From positions 1 through 64,000 of the forward strand of contig CACMJG010000003.1 of assembly GCA_902613995.1 (NCBI GenBank): DNA of 64,000 nucleotides, written 5' to 3'. The DNA is from an uncultured Alphaproteobacteria bacterium (GTDB lineage: Bacteria > Pseudomonadota > Alphaproteobacteria > Methylaequorales > Methylaequoraceae). Made by a program: the position numbers and the translations under genes. Every line of letters begins with the position of its first letter. Within the stretch, counting starts at the first letter, position 1. The notes under the pieces are model-generated. The model was not told where the DNA came from and did not search any database. It worked only from the letters and a program-made list of their open reading frames with translations. Positions 9,292-17,631 of the stretch are shown in pieces.

Positions 9292-9984
9292 TTAAAATGG
9301 TGAAACATAGGCAAAATACCTGCTTAACCAACCCTTTGTTACACTATCATTCATGTCGCCAGTACCAACATAAGAAATTTGAGCATCAGCAACTTTTTTT
9401 GATGAAATAGTATTTGATGAAGAAATGTCGTCTGGTCTCACCACCCCAGAAAGTCTTAAGTATTCTGTTCCACTATTATACTCTAATTTTCTCTGTCCTT
9501 TGACTTCAAGATTTCCATTTGGATAAACCCTCACAATTGTTACCGAAATAGTTCCAGTCATACTGTTTGATTGAGCTGCTGTACCTGAACCAGTAAAATT
9601 TTGTGTTGTTCCACCTTGTAAATTGTTTTCTTTAACACCTCCAGGGAAAAAAAACTTTCCTATCAAAGAGGTTGGACCAAATAAAGCCTCAGGAAGATCA
9701 AATGTGTATGCATCACTCTTTGCAAGTGTTTCAGAACCCGAATTTGCAGCTGTTAAAGTTTCTTCCAGTGTAATTGTAATGATATCTCCTACTCTATTTG
9801 CTCTTCTGTCAGATGCAAAAAGTCCTCCGTCTCCATCATAAACTGCTCCCTCAGTGGCATTATTAACATTTTCAAAGTTTGAATAGTCAGGTTGTATACT
9901 TTTAAATTCCTCCCCAATTTTATCTTGCATATGGGTAGCACAACTTTGAATACTAAAAAGAGCTAATATTAAAATTATTTTCAT
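9292..9984 (-). CDS. flgH: Flagellar L-ring lipoprotein FlgH
   Basis: FlgH makes the outer-membrane L ring. The N-terminus is a lipoprotein signal with lipobox SIQSC, so Cys15 would be lipidated. The family motif [21 protein letters not shown] is split across about residues 55-75, and the C-terminal half has [14 protein letters not shown] and [10 protein letters not shown], both diagnostic. Length 230 aa is normal. It lies 9 bp after flgG and directly before flgI, the usual order apart from the missing flgA. Confidence 0.95.
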   Translation of the reverse strand: MKIILILALFSIQSCATHMQDKIGEEFKSIQPDYSNFENVNNATEGAVYDGDGGLFASDRRANRVGDIITITLEETLTAANSGSETLAKSDAYTFDLPEALFGPTSLIGKFFFPGGVKENNLQGGTTQNFTGSGTAAQSNSMTGTISVTIVRVYPNGNLEVKGQRKLEYNSGTEYLRLSGVVRPDDISSSNTISSKKVADAQISYVGTGDMNDSVTKGWLSRYFAYVSPF

Positions 9985-9993
9985 TTTACTTTC

Positions 9994-10782
9994 CTACAAA
10001 TTGTTACTTACAAATCTAAGCATTTCATCAACTGAGGTGATTGCTTTTGAGTTCACTTCATATGCTCTTTGAGTTTCAATCATATCAACTAATTCCTGAA
10101 CCACGTTCACGTTGGAGCTTTCTAATGATCCTTGAATAATTTTTCCGAATCCTGCAGCAAATGGGTTTTCAATAACCGGAGGTCCGCTAGAAGTGGTTTC
10201 TACATAAAAATTTTCACCTATCGGTTGCAAACCTGTTCTATTTTGGAAATCAGCTAACTGTAACTGACCAACTTCTTGAGCCTCAACCTGCTCTGGAATT
10301 TGAACAGAAACAATACCGTCTGCTGAAACGTTTATTTTTGTAGCTTCAGCTGGAATGGCAATCTCTGGCTGGATTATAAAACCACTATTAGTTGTAAGAA
10401 TACCCTCATTATTCCTAGAAAATGCACCATTTCTTGTGTAAACAACTTGTCCATCCGGAAGTAAAACTTGAAAAAAACCTCCGCCGTCAATTGCTAAGTC
10501 TAAAGAATTATCAGTTGAAACAATACTACCTTGAGAGTGAAGTTTATTAGAATTGATAATATTAACACCGGTACCAACTGAAAAACCTGAAGTAAGTTCT
10601 GTATCTACTGAGGTTTGAGCTCCACTACTTCTAATAATTTGATATAATAGGGATTCAAAATTTGCTCTATCTCTTTTAAATCCATTAGTATTTACGTTAG
10701 CAAGATTATTTGAAATAATTTGCATTCTTACTTGTTGTGCATTGAGTCCGGTTTTCGCTACGTGCATTGCATTGATTGCCAT
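9994..10782 (-). CDS. flgG: Flagellar distal rod protein FlgG
   Basis: FlgG builds the distal rod that crosses the P and L rings. The N-terminus has AKTGLNAQQVRMQIISNNLA (about 9-28) followed by NVNTNGFKRDRANFE, the FlgG form of the rod signature. The C-terminus contains LESSNVNVVQELVDMIETQR and ends MLRFVSNNL. At 262 aa it matches the family. Its ATG has an AGAGGG ribosome site. A near-perfect sigma-54 promoter lies about 40 bp upstream, so flgG is probably the first gene of the flgG-flgH-flgI-flgJ-flgK transcription unit. Confidence 0.95.
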   Translation of the reverse strand: MAINAMHVAKTGLNAQQVRMQIISNNLANVNTNGFKRDRANFESLLYQIIRSSGAQTSVDTELTSGFSVGTGVNIINSNKLHSQGSIVSTDNSLDLAIDGGGFFQVLLPDGQVVYTRNGAFSRNNEGILTTNSGFIIQPEIAIPAEATKINVSADGIVSVQIPEQVEAQEVGQLQLADFQNRTGLQPIGENFYVETTSSGPPVIENPFAAGFGKIIQGSLESSNVNVVQELVDMIETQRAYEVNSKAITSVDEMLRFVSNNL

Positions 10783-10820
10783 TATTACCCTCTTTCTAGG
10801 TTAAAGTTTGAAATTACAAC

Positions 10821-10836
10821 TGCAAACACCATGCCA
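10821..10836 (-). promoter_or_regulatory. Sigma-54 (RpoN) promoter before flgG
   Basis: The minus strand reads TGGCATGGTGTTTGCA. Against TGGCACGRNNNTTGCW only the C of CACG differs. The predicted start near 10810 gives a leader of about 28 nt with an AGAGGG ribosome site before the flgG ATG at 10782. Confidence 0.8.
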
Positions 10837-10947
10837 CGAATTATTAAATTTAATAATAAAATCTTTTAACAAATTATTAAAAAAAAGTTTTAATCAAAGA
10901 TGTTTTGGATCTAAGAATTTATAGGATTGAACATTACTTTCAGTAAT

Positions 10948-11403
10948 CTAGTTCCACAAATTTATATCAAAATTAATGGAAAAAACTGAAGAAGTTGCAA
11001 TTTCCAAATCTTTAATGTTTGCCCAAAAATCAGTTTTAGATAGAAAAAAGTCTTTAAAAAATAAAATTTTAAGTTCATGTGTTACTACTAAAATATTTTG
11101 ATAATTTTTTAAATTACTTACTCTTAACAAAAAGTTTTCTGGACAGCCCTCATAAAGATTATAATCATAAACAACTTTTATGGTTTTTAAATTCATAAAT
11201 GAAAGAAAATGATTTGAAGTTTGCTTCGTCCTTAATGCAGGAGAACAAAATAAAAGATCGTATCTAATATTATTTTTTTTTAAATATTCTGCACAAATTT
11301 TTGTAATTTTTTAACCTGATTTTTTAATTGGTTTATCAAAATCGCGATCACGAATATAATTATCATCTGATTCTGCATGTCTCATAAAACTCAAGCTTTT
11401 CAT
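10948..11403 (-). pseudogene. SixA-like phosphohistidine phosphatase broken by one stop codon
   Basis: Read from an ATG at 11403, the frame gives MKSLSFMRHAESDD with the RHA/RHG catalytic motif of histidine phosphatases, then DFDKPIKKSG, a TAA codon at 11313-11311 (codon 31), then KITKICAEYLKKNN, DLLFCSPALRTKQTS and finally ILVVTHELKI. This is the full order of SixA-type domain landmarks in one uninterrupted frame (about 151 aa). The TAA is the only defect; no frameshift is needed. The downstream part alone could start at 11196 as an 82 aa fragment but would lack the catalytic histidine. Real decay, a sequencing error or a strain polymorphism are all possible. The gene would sit just upstream of the flgG promoter region on the same strand. 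Confidence 0.8.
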
Positions 11404-11501
11404 AAAGAAATTTATAAAAAATTCCATAAATTTTAAGAACTATTTTTTATTGTCATTGAGGTTACTATTCAAATCATTCATAATTTTAAAAAGCAGATGT
11501 T

Positions 11502-12188
11502 ATGCAAAAAAAAAAAAAAACTAATGAGATTGATCTTGTAATATTTGATGTAAACCAAACGATGTTTTCCTTAAACGCACTTAATAAAAAGTTTAAAGAA
11601 TTTGGGCTTAAACAAAGTTTAGTAAATAGTTGGTTTTTTTCCGTTCTTAAAGAAGGTTTTTCCAGCTCTTTGAGTCAACAATTTGTGAATTTTAAAACAA
11701 TAGGAAAAAACGAACTAACAAAAATTTTTTTACAAAATAACACGCCTTATAATAATAAAATTATCAACTCTATCTTTGACGAATTTGCAAATTTAAAAGT
11801 TCATCCTGATATAAAAACTTCTCTTAAATCTTTAAAAAAAAATAATATCAAAATAGTTACTTTAACTAATGGATCAGTATCAAATACGAAGTTACTTTTA
11901 AAAAAAAATAATATAAATAATTTCATTGATCGATGTTTTTCAATTAATAGTTTTAAAATTTGGAAGCCGGCTAGAGAGGTTTATCTAAAAACATGTGAAA
12001 AAATGAAAATAAAGCCTGGGAGAGCTTTAATGATTGCTGCTCATGGATGGGATATCAACGGAGCTAAATTAGCTGGATTAAAAACTGCATACATTACTAG
12101 GTATGAAAAAAAACTTAGTGATTTTTATTATAGACCAGATTACGTAGGAAACAATTCAAGAGAAATAATTAAAAAATTAGATTTTTAA
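11502..12188 (+). CDS. HAD-superfamily hydrolase, haloacid dehalogenase-like
   Basis: A 228 aa cytoplasmic HAD hydrolase. Motif I is VIFDVNQTMF (Asp16 the likely nucleophile), motif II TLTNGS (about 119-124), motif III a Lys in KIWKPAREVY (about 153-162) and motif IV MIAAHGWDINGAKLAGL. The DVNxT form of motif I and the HxWDxxGA form of motif IV match the haloacid dehalogenase type II branch. The true substrate cannot be read from sequence; other phosphatases and dehalogenases share this scaffold. Codons 2-6 are part of an uninterrupted run of 15 A bases, giving KKKK. It overlaps the thioredoxin-like gene by 4 bp tail to tail. Confidence 0.8.
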   Translation: MQKKKKTNEIDLVIFDVNQTMFSLNALNKKFKEFGLKQSLVNSWFFSVLKEGFSSSLSQQFVNFKTIGKNELTKIFLQNNTPYNNKIINSIFDEFANLKVHPDIKTSLKSLKKNNIKIVTLTNGSVSNTKLLLKKNNINNFIDRCFSINSFKIWKPAREVYLKTCEKMKIKPGRALMIAAHGWDINGAKLAGLKTAYITRYEKKLSDFYYRPDYVGNNSREIIKKLDF

Positions 12189-12745
12189 TTTTTCCATTTC
12201 ACACTGCAACCTGCACTAGGGTACTGAATCTTTGGTCCTCTATTTGTTTTACTAATCATTGTCATTGCATCAAGTAATTCGTTCTTCTCATTAACAAACT
12301 TTAAATTATTCATTTCACTTATTCTACCTCTATAGTTTAACAATCCCTTTCTGTTGTATCCAAAAAAATCAGGAGTGCAAACTGCTCCAAAATCTTTTGC
12401 AACTTTTTGAGATTCATCAATTAAATATGGAAAATTAAATTTATGTCTTTTTGAAAAAATGCACATGTTTTCAAAATTATCTTCTGGATATTTTATAAAA
12501 TCATTAGGCATAATCGCAATGGAATTAACACCAATTTTTTCTAGTTCTCTCGTTGTTGTTACAAGTTTTGTAATTATTGCTTTAACGTAAGGGCAATGAT
12601 TACAAATAAACATAACCAGGGTTCCATTTGAACCAACTAGATCATTGAGTTTGTAAATCTTTTTATCAATATTCTTAAGCGAAAAATTAATTATTTTTTT
12701 TCCGAAATCACATAGAGGAGAACTTAAGAGTGCTATTTTAATCAC
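12185..12745 (-). CDS. Thioredoxin-like / peroxiredoxin-family protein
   Basis: A 186 aa protein of the thioredoxin fold. It has a CxxC motif in VMFICNHCPYVKAI (about 47-60), then NDFIKYPEDNFENM and YLIDESQKVAKDFGAVCTPD (about 112-131) with the cis-proline region, as in AhpC/TSA-Redoxin proteins of this size. There is no signal peptide, so it is probably cytoplasmic. The only good start is a GTG at 12745, overlapping the 3' end of yjbQ by 8 bp. The overlap implies co-transcription and translational coupling with yjbQ. The physiological substrate is unknown. Confidence 0.8.
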   Translation of the reverse strand: MIKIALLSSPLCDFGKKIINFSLKNIDKKIYKLNDLVGSNGTLVMFICNHCPYVKAIITKLVTTTRELEKIGVNSIAIMPNDFIKYPEDNFENMCIFSKRHKFNFPYLIDESQKVAKDFGAVCTPDFFGYNRKGLLNYRGRISEMNNLKFVNEKNELLDAMTMISKTNRGPKIQYPSAGCSVKWKN

Positions 12746-13151
12746 CTATAAAATGTAGTTGAACATTTCTGATTTTATCAGAAACTCTGTGTTCTAGCAA
12801 GAATATCCCCTGCCATGTTCCCAGAATTAATTTTTTGTCTTTAAAACTAAGACTAATGTGTGTTTGTGTAAGAAGTGATTTTAAATGGGCTGGCATATCG
12901 TCAGCTCCTTCGGAGCTATGAATATAATTTTTTTCTGGAGCTATTTCTTCTAAGAAATTTTTAATATCTAATTGTACAGATGGATCAGCGTTTTCTTGAA
13001 TCAATAATGAACAACTCGTATGAAGAATAGATATATTTATTAATCCGTTTTGTATATTTAATGTTTCTAATTCTCTTTTAATATCACTTGTAATTTCAAT
13101 AAAGTTCTTTTGAGATGAATTGAATGTTAGTTTCCTGAACACTTGCGGCAT
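12738..13151 (-). CDS. yjbQ: YjbQ / UPF0047 family protein
   Basis: A 137 aa protein of the YjbQ (UPF0047) family, small trimeric cytoplasmic proteins with weak thiamine-phosphate synthase activity in some members. Family landmarks are present in order: HTSCSLLIQENADPSVQLDI (about 46-65), EGADDMPAHLKSLL (about 81-94) and LGTWQGIFLLEHR (about 110-122). Length is normal. It is the first gene of a two-gene unit with the thioredoxin-like gene. The physiological role of the family is unsettled. Confidence 0.9.
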   Translation of the reverse strand: MPQVFRKLTFNSSQKNFIEITSDIKRELETLNIQNGLINISILHTSCSLLIQENADPSVQLDIKNFLEEIAPEKNYIHSSEGADDMPAHLKSLLTQTHISLSFKDKKLILGTWQGIFLLEHRVSDKIRNVQLHFIGD

Positions 13152-13214
13152 AAATATTCTCTATTGACAGTAATGATTGCAAAGCATAATATAAACGCTT
13201 TGGAAGGAAATTAA

Positions 13215-13310
13215 ATGTCAAAAAAAATTAAAGTTGATCCTAAAAAAGTGAAAAAAGAAGAACTTCAAGGAATATTTTCTAAAGTTTTAGATAAATTAAA
13301 GAAAGGTTAA
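13215..13310 (+). CDS. Very small basic protein, 31 aa
   Basis: An ATG at 13215 with a good ribosome site (AAGGAA, 6 nt upstream) opens a 31-codon frame beginning MSKKIKVDPKKVKKEELQGI and ending in LKKG and TAA. It is Lys-rich and predicted helical at its end. No family recognised. It is followed after 8 bp by another small gene on the same strand; the tight spacing and the ribosome site are the main support for it being real. Confidence 0.5.
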   Translation: MSKKIKVDPKKVKKEELQGIFSKVLDKLKKG

Positions 13311-13318
13311 CTTTTTCC

Positions 13319-13462
13319 ATGGAAAAATTGTGGATTGAGTGTCAGAAATGTGGCTCAGTCTTTTGGGTCTACTCCGAAGAAATTTCCACAGTTTACCCCA
13401 AAAAATCGATAGATTATCAAATTTGCACAGGTTGCGAACAAAAAATTATTGAAAATAAATGA
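13319..13462 (+). CDS. Small zinc-ribbon-like protein, 47 aa
   Basis: A 47-codon frame starting MEKLWIECQKCGSVFWVYSE and ending CTGCEQKIIENK. Two CxxC pairs (Cys8/Cys11 and Cys36/Cys39) separated by about 24 residues form a zinc-ribbon pattern. Its TGA overlaps the ATG of the next gene (ATGA at 13459-13462), which argues for translation. I do not know a named family. It could be a nucleic-acid or protein-binding micro-domain. Confidence 0.6.
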   Translation: MEKLWIECQKCGSVFWVYSEEISTVYPKKSIDYQICTGCEQKIIENK

Positions 13463-13710
13463 AGGAATTTTTTATATCTCTGCAAAGTGAGGTTGGATTT
13501 TACTATAATCTTATTAAATACTTTCTTTACTTTTGTATTGGAGCATTATTTTTATTTTTATTAAACTATTTTCTTAAAATATTTAATTTCCTATTTTCAA
13601 AATTTAGTAAAGAAAAATTAATTAGTCATTTGAATTTAACATTAAGATTTTTAATTTTTGCAGTTGTGTCTATTTTACTTGGCAAAATAATATTATATTT
13701 CGTTTTTTAA
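13459..13710 (+). CDS. Small membrane protein, two transmembrane segments
   Basis: An 83 aa hydrophobic protein with two predicted membrane helices (about residues 20-42, LIKYFLYFCIGALFLFLLNY, and about 62-82, LRFLIFAVVSILLGKIILY) joined by a basic loop. No family recognised. It is coupled by an ATGA overlap to the zinc-ribbon gene upstream and lies 4 bp before the O-antigen ligase-like gene, so it may be co-transcribed with the glycan genes. Confidence 0.6.
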   Translation: MKEFFISLQSEVGFYYNLIKYFLYFCIGALFLFLLNYFLKIFNFLFSKFSKEKLISHLNLTLRFLIFAVVSILLGKIILYFVF

Positions 13711-13714
13711 TCGC

Positions 13715-14935
13715 ATGACCAAGCTTTCAGATTATGCAATTCTTTTAATTGGTTTTTCCTTTTCATTCCTTCTAATTAATAAAATCGCTTTTGGAGTCTC
13801 TTTAATTTTAGGAATTGTGATATTAATTTTTTTTAACTTAGAAATTATTGTTAACCAAACAAAAAGAATTTTCAAAAAAATTAGTAAGTATGAAGTTTTA
13901 ATTACTTTTTTTTTTTTATTTCTCTTTTTTATTTCCGCTTTTTTATCAATCAAACCATACAGATCATTTTTAGTGATAATTTACTTAAATTTGTTTATGA
14001 TATTTTCATTTTTTACTTTTCTAATTCTTCTAAAGAACAAGAAAAAAGCAATTTTTTTATTTAAAATTTTAAGTATAAGTTTTGCCGCGAATGCATTACT
14101 AATTTTTATCTACAATGTCTTAAATTATGAAATCGATGAAGAATTAATTAAGTTTAAAGGATTTGTAAATTTGATGACAATTTTTGCAGTAATAAATTTT
14201 TTTTTAATTAAATCTAAGTTAAATTACATAACTATTTTTTTACTTATTCCAAATATTATAATGTCAGGATCAAGTGCCAGTATTTTAGGTATCATAATTG
14301 GTATTTGTTTATGTTCTTTATTTTATTTATTAACAAAATTACATATCCTATACAAACTAAGATATTTTCTCCTGACGATATCTTTAAGCATTTCAATAAT
14401 TTCAAGTTTTCTATTTTATAAAAACCTACCAAGAATATTTGATCAAAAGTCAATAGCAAACTTTGAATTTAAAATACCCACAAATTTAATAGATCATCAC
14501 CGACAATTTATTTGGGGGTTTTCCATACAAAAATTTAAAATCAAGCCTTTATTTGGATATGGGCAAGATTCATCTAATTTTATAGATGGGAGTCAAGTAG
14601 ATATTGGATCAAAATACACTGGGGACATGAATTTTATTCCTAGCCACCCTCATAATTTTCTTATAGAAATTCTTCTTGAAACAGGAATTTTTGGGACTCT
14701 TTCTTTTATTTTATTAATATATTTAATAAACCTAAGAATTTGGAAATTAAACCATTCTTTCAGATTTAAACTATGTCTCATTTTTTTAAATAGTTTTTTT
14801 TGGGGTTCTTCACTCGTAAATTTTTCATTTTGGCTAGGTTGGTGGCAAGCAAGTTATTTCCTATTATTAAGCTTAATTGCTTCAAGAGGAGTTATAGATA
14901 AAAAGGAAAAAAAAAAACCTATTTTTTTAGTCTAA
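13715..14935 (+). CDS. O-antigen ligase/polymerase-like membrane protein
   Basis: A 406 aa protein with about ten to twelve membrane segments. Near the C-terminal third it has a long extracytoplasmic loop containing HHRQFIWGFSIQKFKIKPLF, a GYGQDSSNF motif and then PSHPHNFLIEILLETGIFGT (about 309-328), the signature of the Wzy/WaaL family. Such proteins join or polymerise lipid-linked sugars at the periplasmic face of the inner membrane. The sequence does not separate ligase from polymerase. It precedes the TPR-glycosyltransferase gene by 51 bp on the same strand. Confidence 0.8.
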   Translation: MTKLSDYAILLIGFSFSFLLINKIAFGVSLILGIVILIFFNLEIIVNQTKRIFKKISKYEVLITFFFLFLFFISAFLSIKPYRSFLVIIYLNLFMIFSFFTFLILLKNKKKAIFLFKILSISFAANALLIFIYNVLNYEIDEELIKFKGFVNLMTIFAVINFFLIKSKLNYITIFLLIPNIIMSGSSASILGIIIGICLCSLFYLLTKLHILYKLRYFLLTISLSISIISSFLFYKNLPRIFDQKSIANFEFKIPTNLIDHHRQFIWGFSIQKFKIKPLFGYGQDSSNFIDGSQVDIGSKYTGDMNFIPSHPHNFLIEILLETGIFGTLSFILLIYLINLRIWKLNHSFRFKLCLIFLNSFFWGSSLVNFSFWLGWWQASYFLLLSLIASRGVIDKKEKKKPIFLV

Positions 14936-14986
14936 TTTAATTTTTCAACACATCTTTTTTGGCATAATAATTGTAATTATCAAATT

Positions 14987-16708
14987 ATGTCATCAAACTC
15001 TCAGTTGGTTGGAAAATTTTTACTAGATCGAAAAAAGAAACTTTTTCATGAAAGTAAAAATCGTCCTTCTGAAAAAAATACAAATATTAAACATAATGGT
15101 TTTACTGAAATTGTAAAAAACAAACAAAATTATATATCAGTTGAAAAACAAGGTTTTGAGTATTTCACAAATTCTAAATTTGATTTTGGTAATTATGTGT
15201 TGGCAGCAGAAGAATTCGCTTCCTTAAATGCTCAGGGTTCAATAAAAAGGATAAAGTATGTACTAAGAAAATATCCAAATTTTGAGGCTGCACACAGTTT
15301 ATATTTAAAAATGCTTTTAAAACTAAATCTGTGGAAAGGTATTGGAAAAGTAGCTCAAAATGCAGTGAAACATCATCCAAAAAATGAATTTTTTTTAAAC
15401 ATCTTTGCAAGACATTTACTCGGTGTCGGAGAAAAACATAAAGCATTAAATTATTATGAAAAATGCATAGAATTAAATCCTAAGTCTTATAATAGTTGGC
15501 TTGCTTTAGGAAATTGTTACTATGTATGTAGAAATTTAAATAAAGCTGTGTACTGTTTAGAGCAGAGTAAAAAAATTTATCGCTTCATGACGGATTCAGC
15601 ATTTCTATTAGAAAGTAATGTTTTACAAGCACATTCAAGATATGATGATGCGATGGAAAAACTTAAAGCTGGTATTAAAATGTTTCCTCTTTCTAAACCA
15701 CTTACAACTTCTCTGGCGATGACAAATCTAAAAATTGGAAATAAAGAAGAAGGATTTAGGCTTTACAATTTTATTGATAATTCGAATAGAACCAACTTTA
15801 TGAATTTAGTAAATTATAAATTAAAATCAAAAGTTAAAAATCCACAGCATGAAAATGCTAAAATGAATTTGATTGAAGATATCGAAGAACTCAACAAGAA
15901 TGCTTTATTTTCAAAAGAAAATTTTAATATTCTTGTCCTTTTTGAACAAGGATTTGGAGATTATTTACATTTGTATAGATATTTAGAACCACTATTGAGT
16001 CTTGGTCATAAAATAACAGCATTGGGTGCTAACAAATCTGTTTTTTCACTTCTGAAGTATGCAAATAATTCTCATTTGATTCGATTCTCCTCTAAACTAG
16101 AAAATGACGAGGTAGAAAAATTTGATTATAAAACTTTCACAATGAATATCCCGTTCCTTTTGGGAAATTATAAAAATACTCCTCCACCGCCTAAGTTTAA
16201 TTTAAAAAAATTAAAAAATGATAAGAAAAAACTTAACCAAAAAATAAAAAGAATTTTGGCTAGCAAGAAGAAAAATATTGGCATTTCCTGGAAAGGAAAC
16301 AAAGAACATATTGCAGATATAAGCAGATCAATTGATCTTACAATTTTCAGTAAAATTTTTAAAAATCAGAATTGTCAATTTTTTGCAGTTGATAAAAATC
16401 TTACCAAAAGAGACAAAAGATATCTTCAAAAATTTCAAAATGTAGTAATTTGTGATGAGTTGATTGATGATTGGGCTGATACTGCTATTATTGTTTTACA
16501 GTTAGACGAATTATTAACAGTTGATACCTCCTTAGCTCATATAGGAGGAACTTTAAACAAACCTACAAAAATTCTAATTGCCAAAGATCCTGATTGGCGA
16601 TGGGGATTAAAAAGTAAAAAAACTGAATGGTATAAAAGTGTCGAGCTTATCAGACAATCAAAAAAGGACTGTTGGCAAAAAGAGTTAGACGGACTTGTTT
16701 TAAGATAA
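14987..16708 (+). CDS. TPR protein with GT9-like glycosyltransferase domain
   Basis: A 573 aa cytoplasmic protein. The first half has tetratricopeptide repeats (for example KALNYYEKCIELNPKSYNSW, about 152-171, and further copies to about 260). The second half (about 310-573) is a GT-B type domain like heptosyltransferase family 9: LFEQGFGDYLHLYRYL (about 317-332), NIGISWKGNKEH, and VDTSLAHIGGTLNKPTKILI (about 511-530) followed by PDWRWG. Proteins of this build occur near flagellin genes and glycosylate surface proteins in several bacteria, while others serve LPS. The flagellin gene is 14 kb away, so a flagellin target is an inference. The acceptor cannot be read from sequence. Confidence 0.8.
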   Translation: MSSNSQLVGKFLLDRKKKLFHESKNRPSEKNTNIKHNGFTEIVKNKQNYISVEKQGFEYFTNSKFDFGNYVLAAEEFASLNAQGSIKRIKYVLRKYPNFEAAHSLYLKMLLKLNLWKGIGKVAQNAVKHHPKNEFFLNIFARHLLGVGEKHKALNYYEKCIELNPKSYNSWLALGNCYYVCRNLNKAVYCLEQSKKIYRFMTDSAFLLESNVLQAHSRYDDAMEKLKAGIKMFPLSKPLTTSLAMTNLKIGNKEEGFRLYNFIDNSNRTNFMNLVNYKLKSKVKNPQHENAKMNLIEDIEELNKNALFSKENFNILVLFEQGFGDYLHLYRYLEPLLSLGHKITALGANKSVFSLLKYANNSHLIRFSSKLENDEVEKFDYKTFTMNIPFLLGNYKNTPPPPKFNLKKLKNDKKKLNQKIKRILASKKKNIGISWKGNKEHIADISRSIDLTIFSKIFKNQNCQFFAVDKNLTKRDKRYLQKFQNVVICDELIDDWADTAIIVLQLDELLTVDTSLAHIGGTLNKPTKILIAKDPDWRWGLKSKKTEWYKSVELIRQSKKDCWQKELDGLVLR

Positions 16709-16731
16709 TGCATTAGCACAACTTATTTTAA

Positions 16732-17631
16732 TTAGTGTGCGAATTTGAAATGTTCCTTTAGATTATCTTGATCTCCCACTGTATTGCATACATTCTTATT
16801 CAATGATTTTAATTTAATTTTGGTTTCTCCAACTTTTTGAATGCTTGAATTACATTCTAAAATATAGGATCCAAAACCACCGTCTTCTAAATGATCTTCG
16901 AGGGTTACGATTTCATCCCATTTATTAATCTGTTGTGCTTGTAAGGTTTTATATTTCATCCCCCAAATTGGAAGAGAATAAATATGATAATTTGAAAATT
17001 CCTCTTTTTTTTGCATTTTTACTGCATCGTCAATAACGGCTCCTGTTGTTAGAATACATTTTTTTGATTCACGGTTTTTACATTCAAGAATTTTTGTCCA
17101 TTTACCCGGAGCATAATCATGAGGTTGATTAGGTTTCTTTAAATTTTTTGGTAAAGTCTTTCCTAACCTCAGATACGCTGGAGACTTGCTTTTAAAAATT
17201 TGTTTCATACAATTTGCTATTTCAGACCGAGTACCAGGTGCGTAAATTGTCATGTTAGGAAACGAACGCATAAGAGCATAATCTTGAATAGCATGATGAG
17301 AGTAGCCAAGTGCGCCATAGGATAATCCACCACCTACTGATACAACAGTTACATTATAGTTATGGTAATCAATATCATTTCTAATCTGTTCTGAACATCT
17401 AAATGTATTAAAATTTGCAATGGAATATGTAAAAACATGAAATTTTTCAGAAGCTAGTCCTGCAGCCATACCTGTCATATTTTGCTCAGCAACACCTGCA
17501 TTAATAAATTGTTTTGGATATTTCTCTTTGAAATTTTCTACGACACTAAAACCCAAATCACCAACCATTAGCATTATTTTATTATTTGATTTTGCTTCTT
17601 TAGTTAATAGATCAATAAAATAATTTCTCAT
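16732..17631 (-). CDS. Transketolase, C-terminal subunit
   Basis: A 299 aa protein equal to the pyrimidine-binding and C-terminal domains of transketolase. It includes INAGVAEQNMTGMAAGLASE (about 41-60) with the conserved catalytic Glu, SYGALGYSHHAIQDYALMRS (about 104-123) and a C-terminal domain with VTLEDHLEDGGFGS. It pairs with the N-terminal subunit immediately upstream through an ATGA overlap (17628-17631). Split transketolases are common in nucleotide-sugar and natural-product clusters. Its place directly after CDP-sugar genes suggests a two-carbon ketol transfer to a sugar intermediate; ordinary pentose-phosphate work is also possible if no full-length transketolase exists elsewhere. 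Confidence 0.85.
   Translation of the reverse strand: MRNYFIDLLTKEAKSNNKIMLMVGDLGFSVVENFKEKYPKQFINAGVAEQNMTGMAAGLASEKFHVFTYSIANFNTFRCSEQIRNDIDYHNYNVTVVSVGGGLSYGALGYSHHAIQDYALMRSFPNMTIYAPGTRSEIANCMKQIFKSKSPAYLRLGKTLPKNLKKPNQPHDYAPGKWTKILECKNRESKKCILTTGAVIDDAVKMQKKEEFSNYHIYSLPIWGMKYKTLQAQQINKWDEIVTLEDHLEDGGFGSYILECNSSIQKVGETKIKLKSLNKNVCNTVGDQDNLKEHFKFAH

Noticed and set aside
9288-9314. A longer FlgI N-terminus starting at 9314.
   Set aside because: It overlaps flgH by 23 bp and puts nine extra residues before a clean signal peptide starting at 9287.
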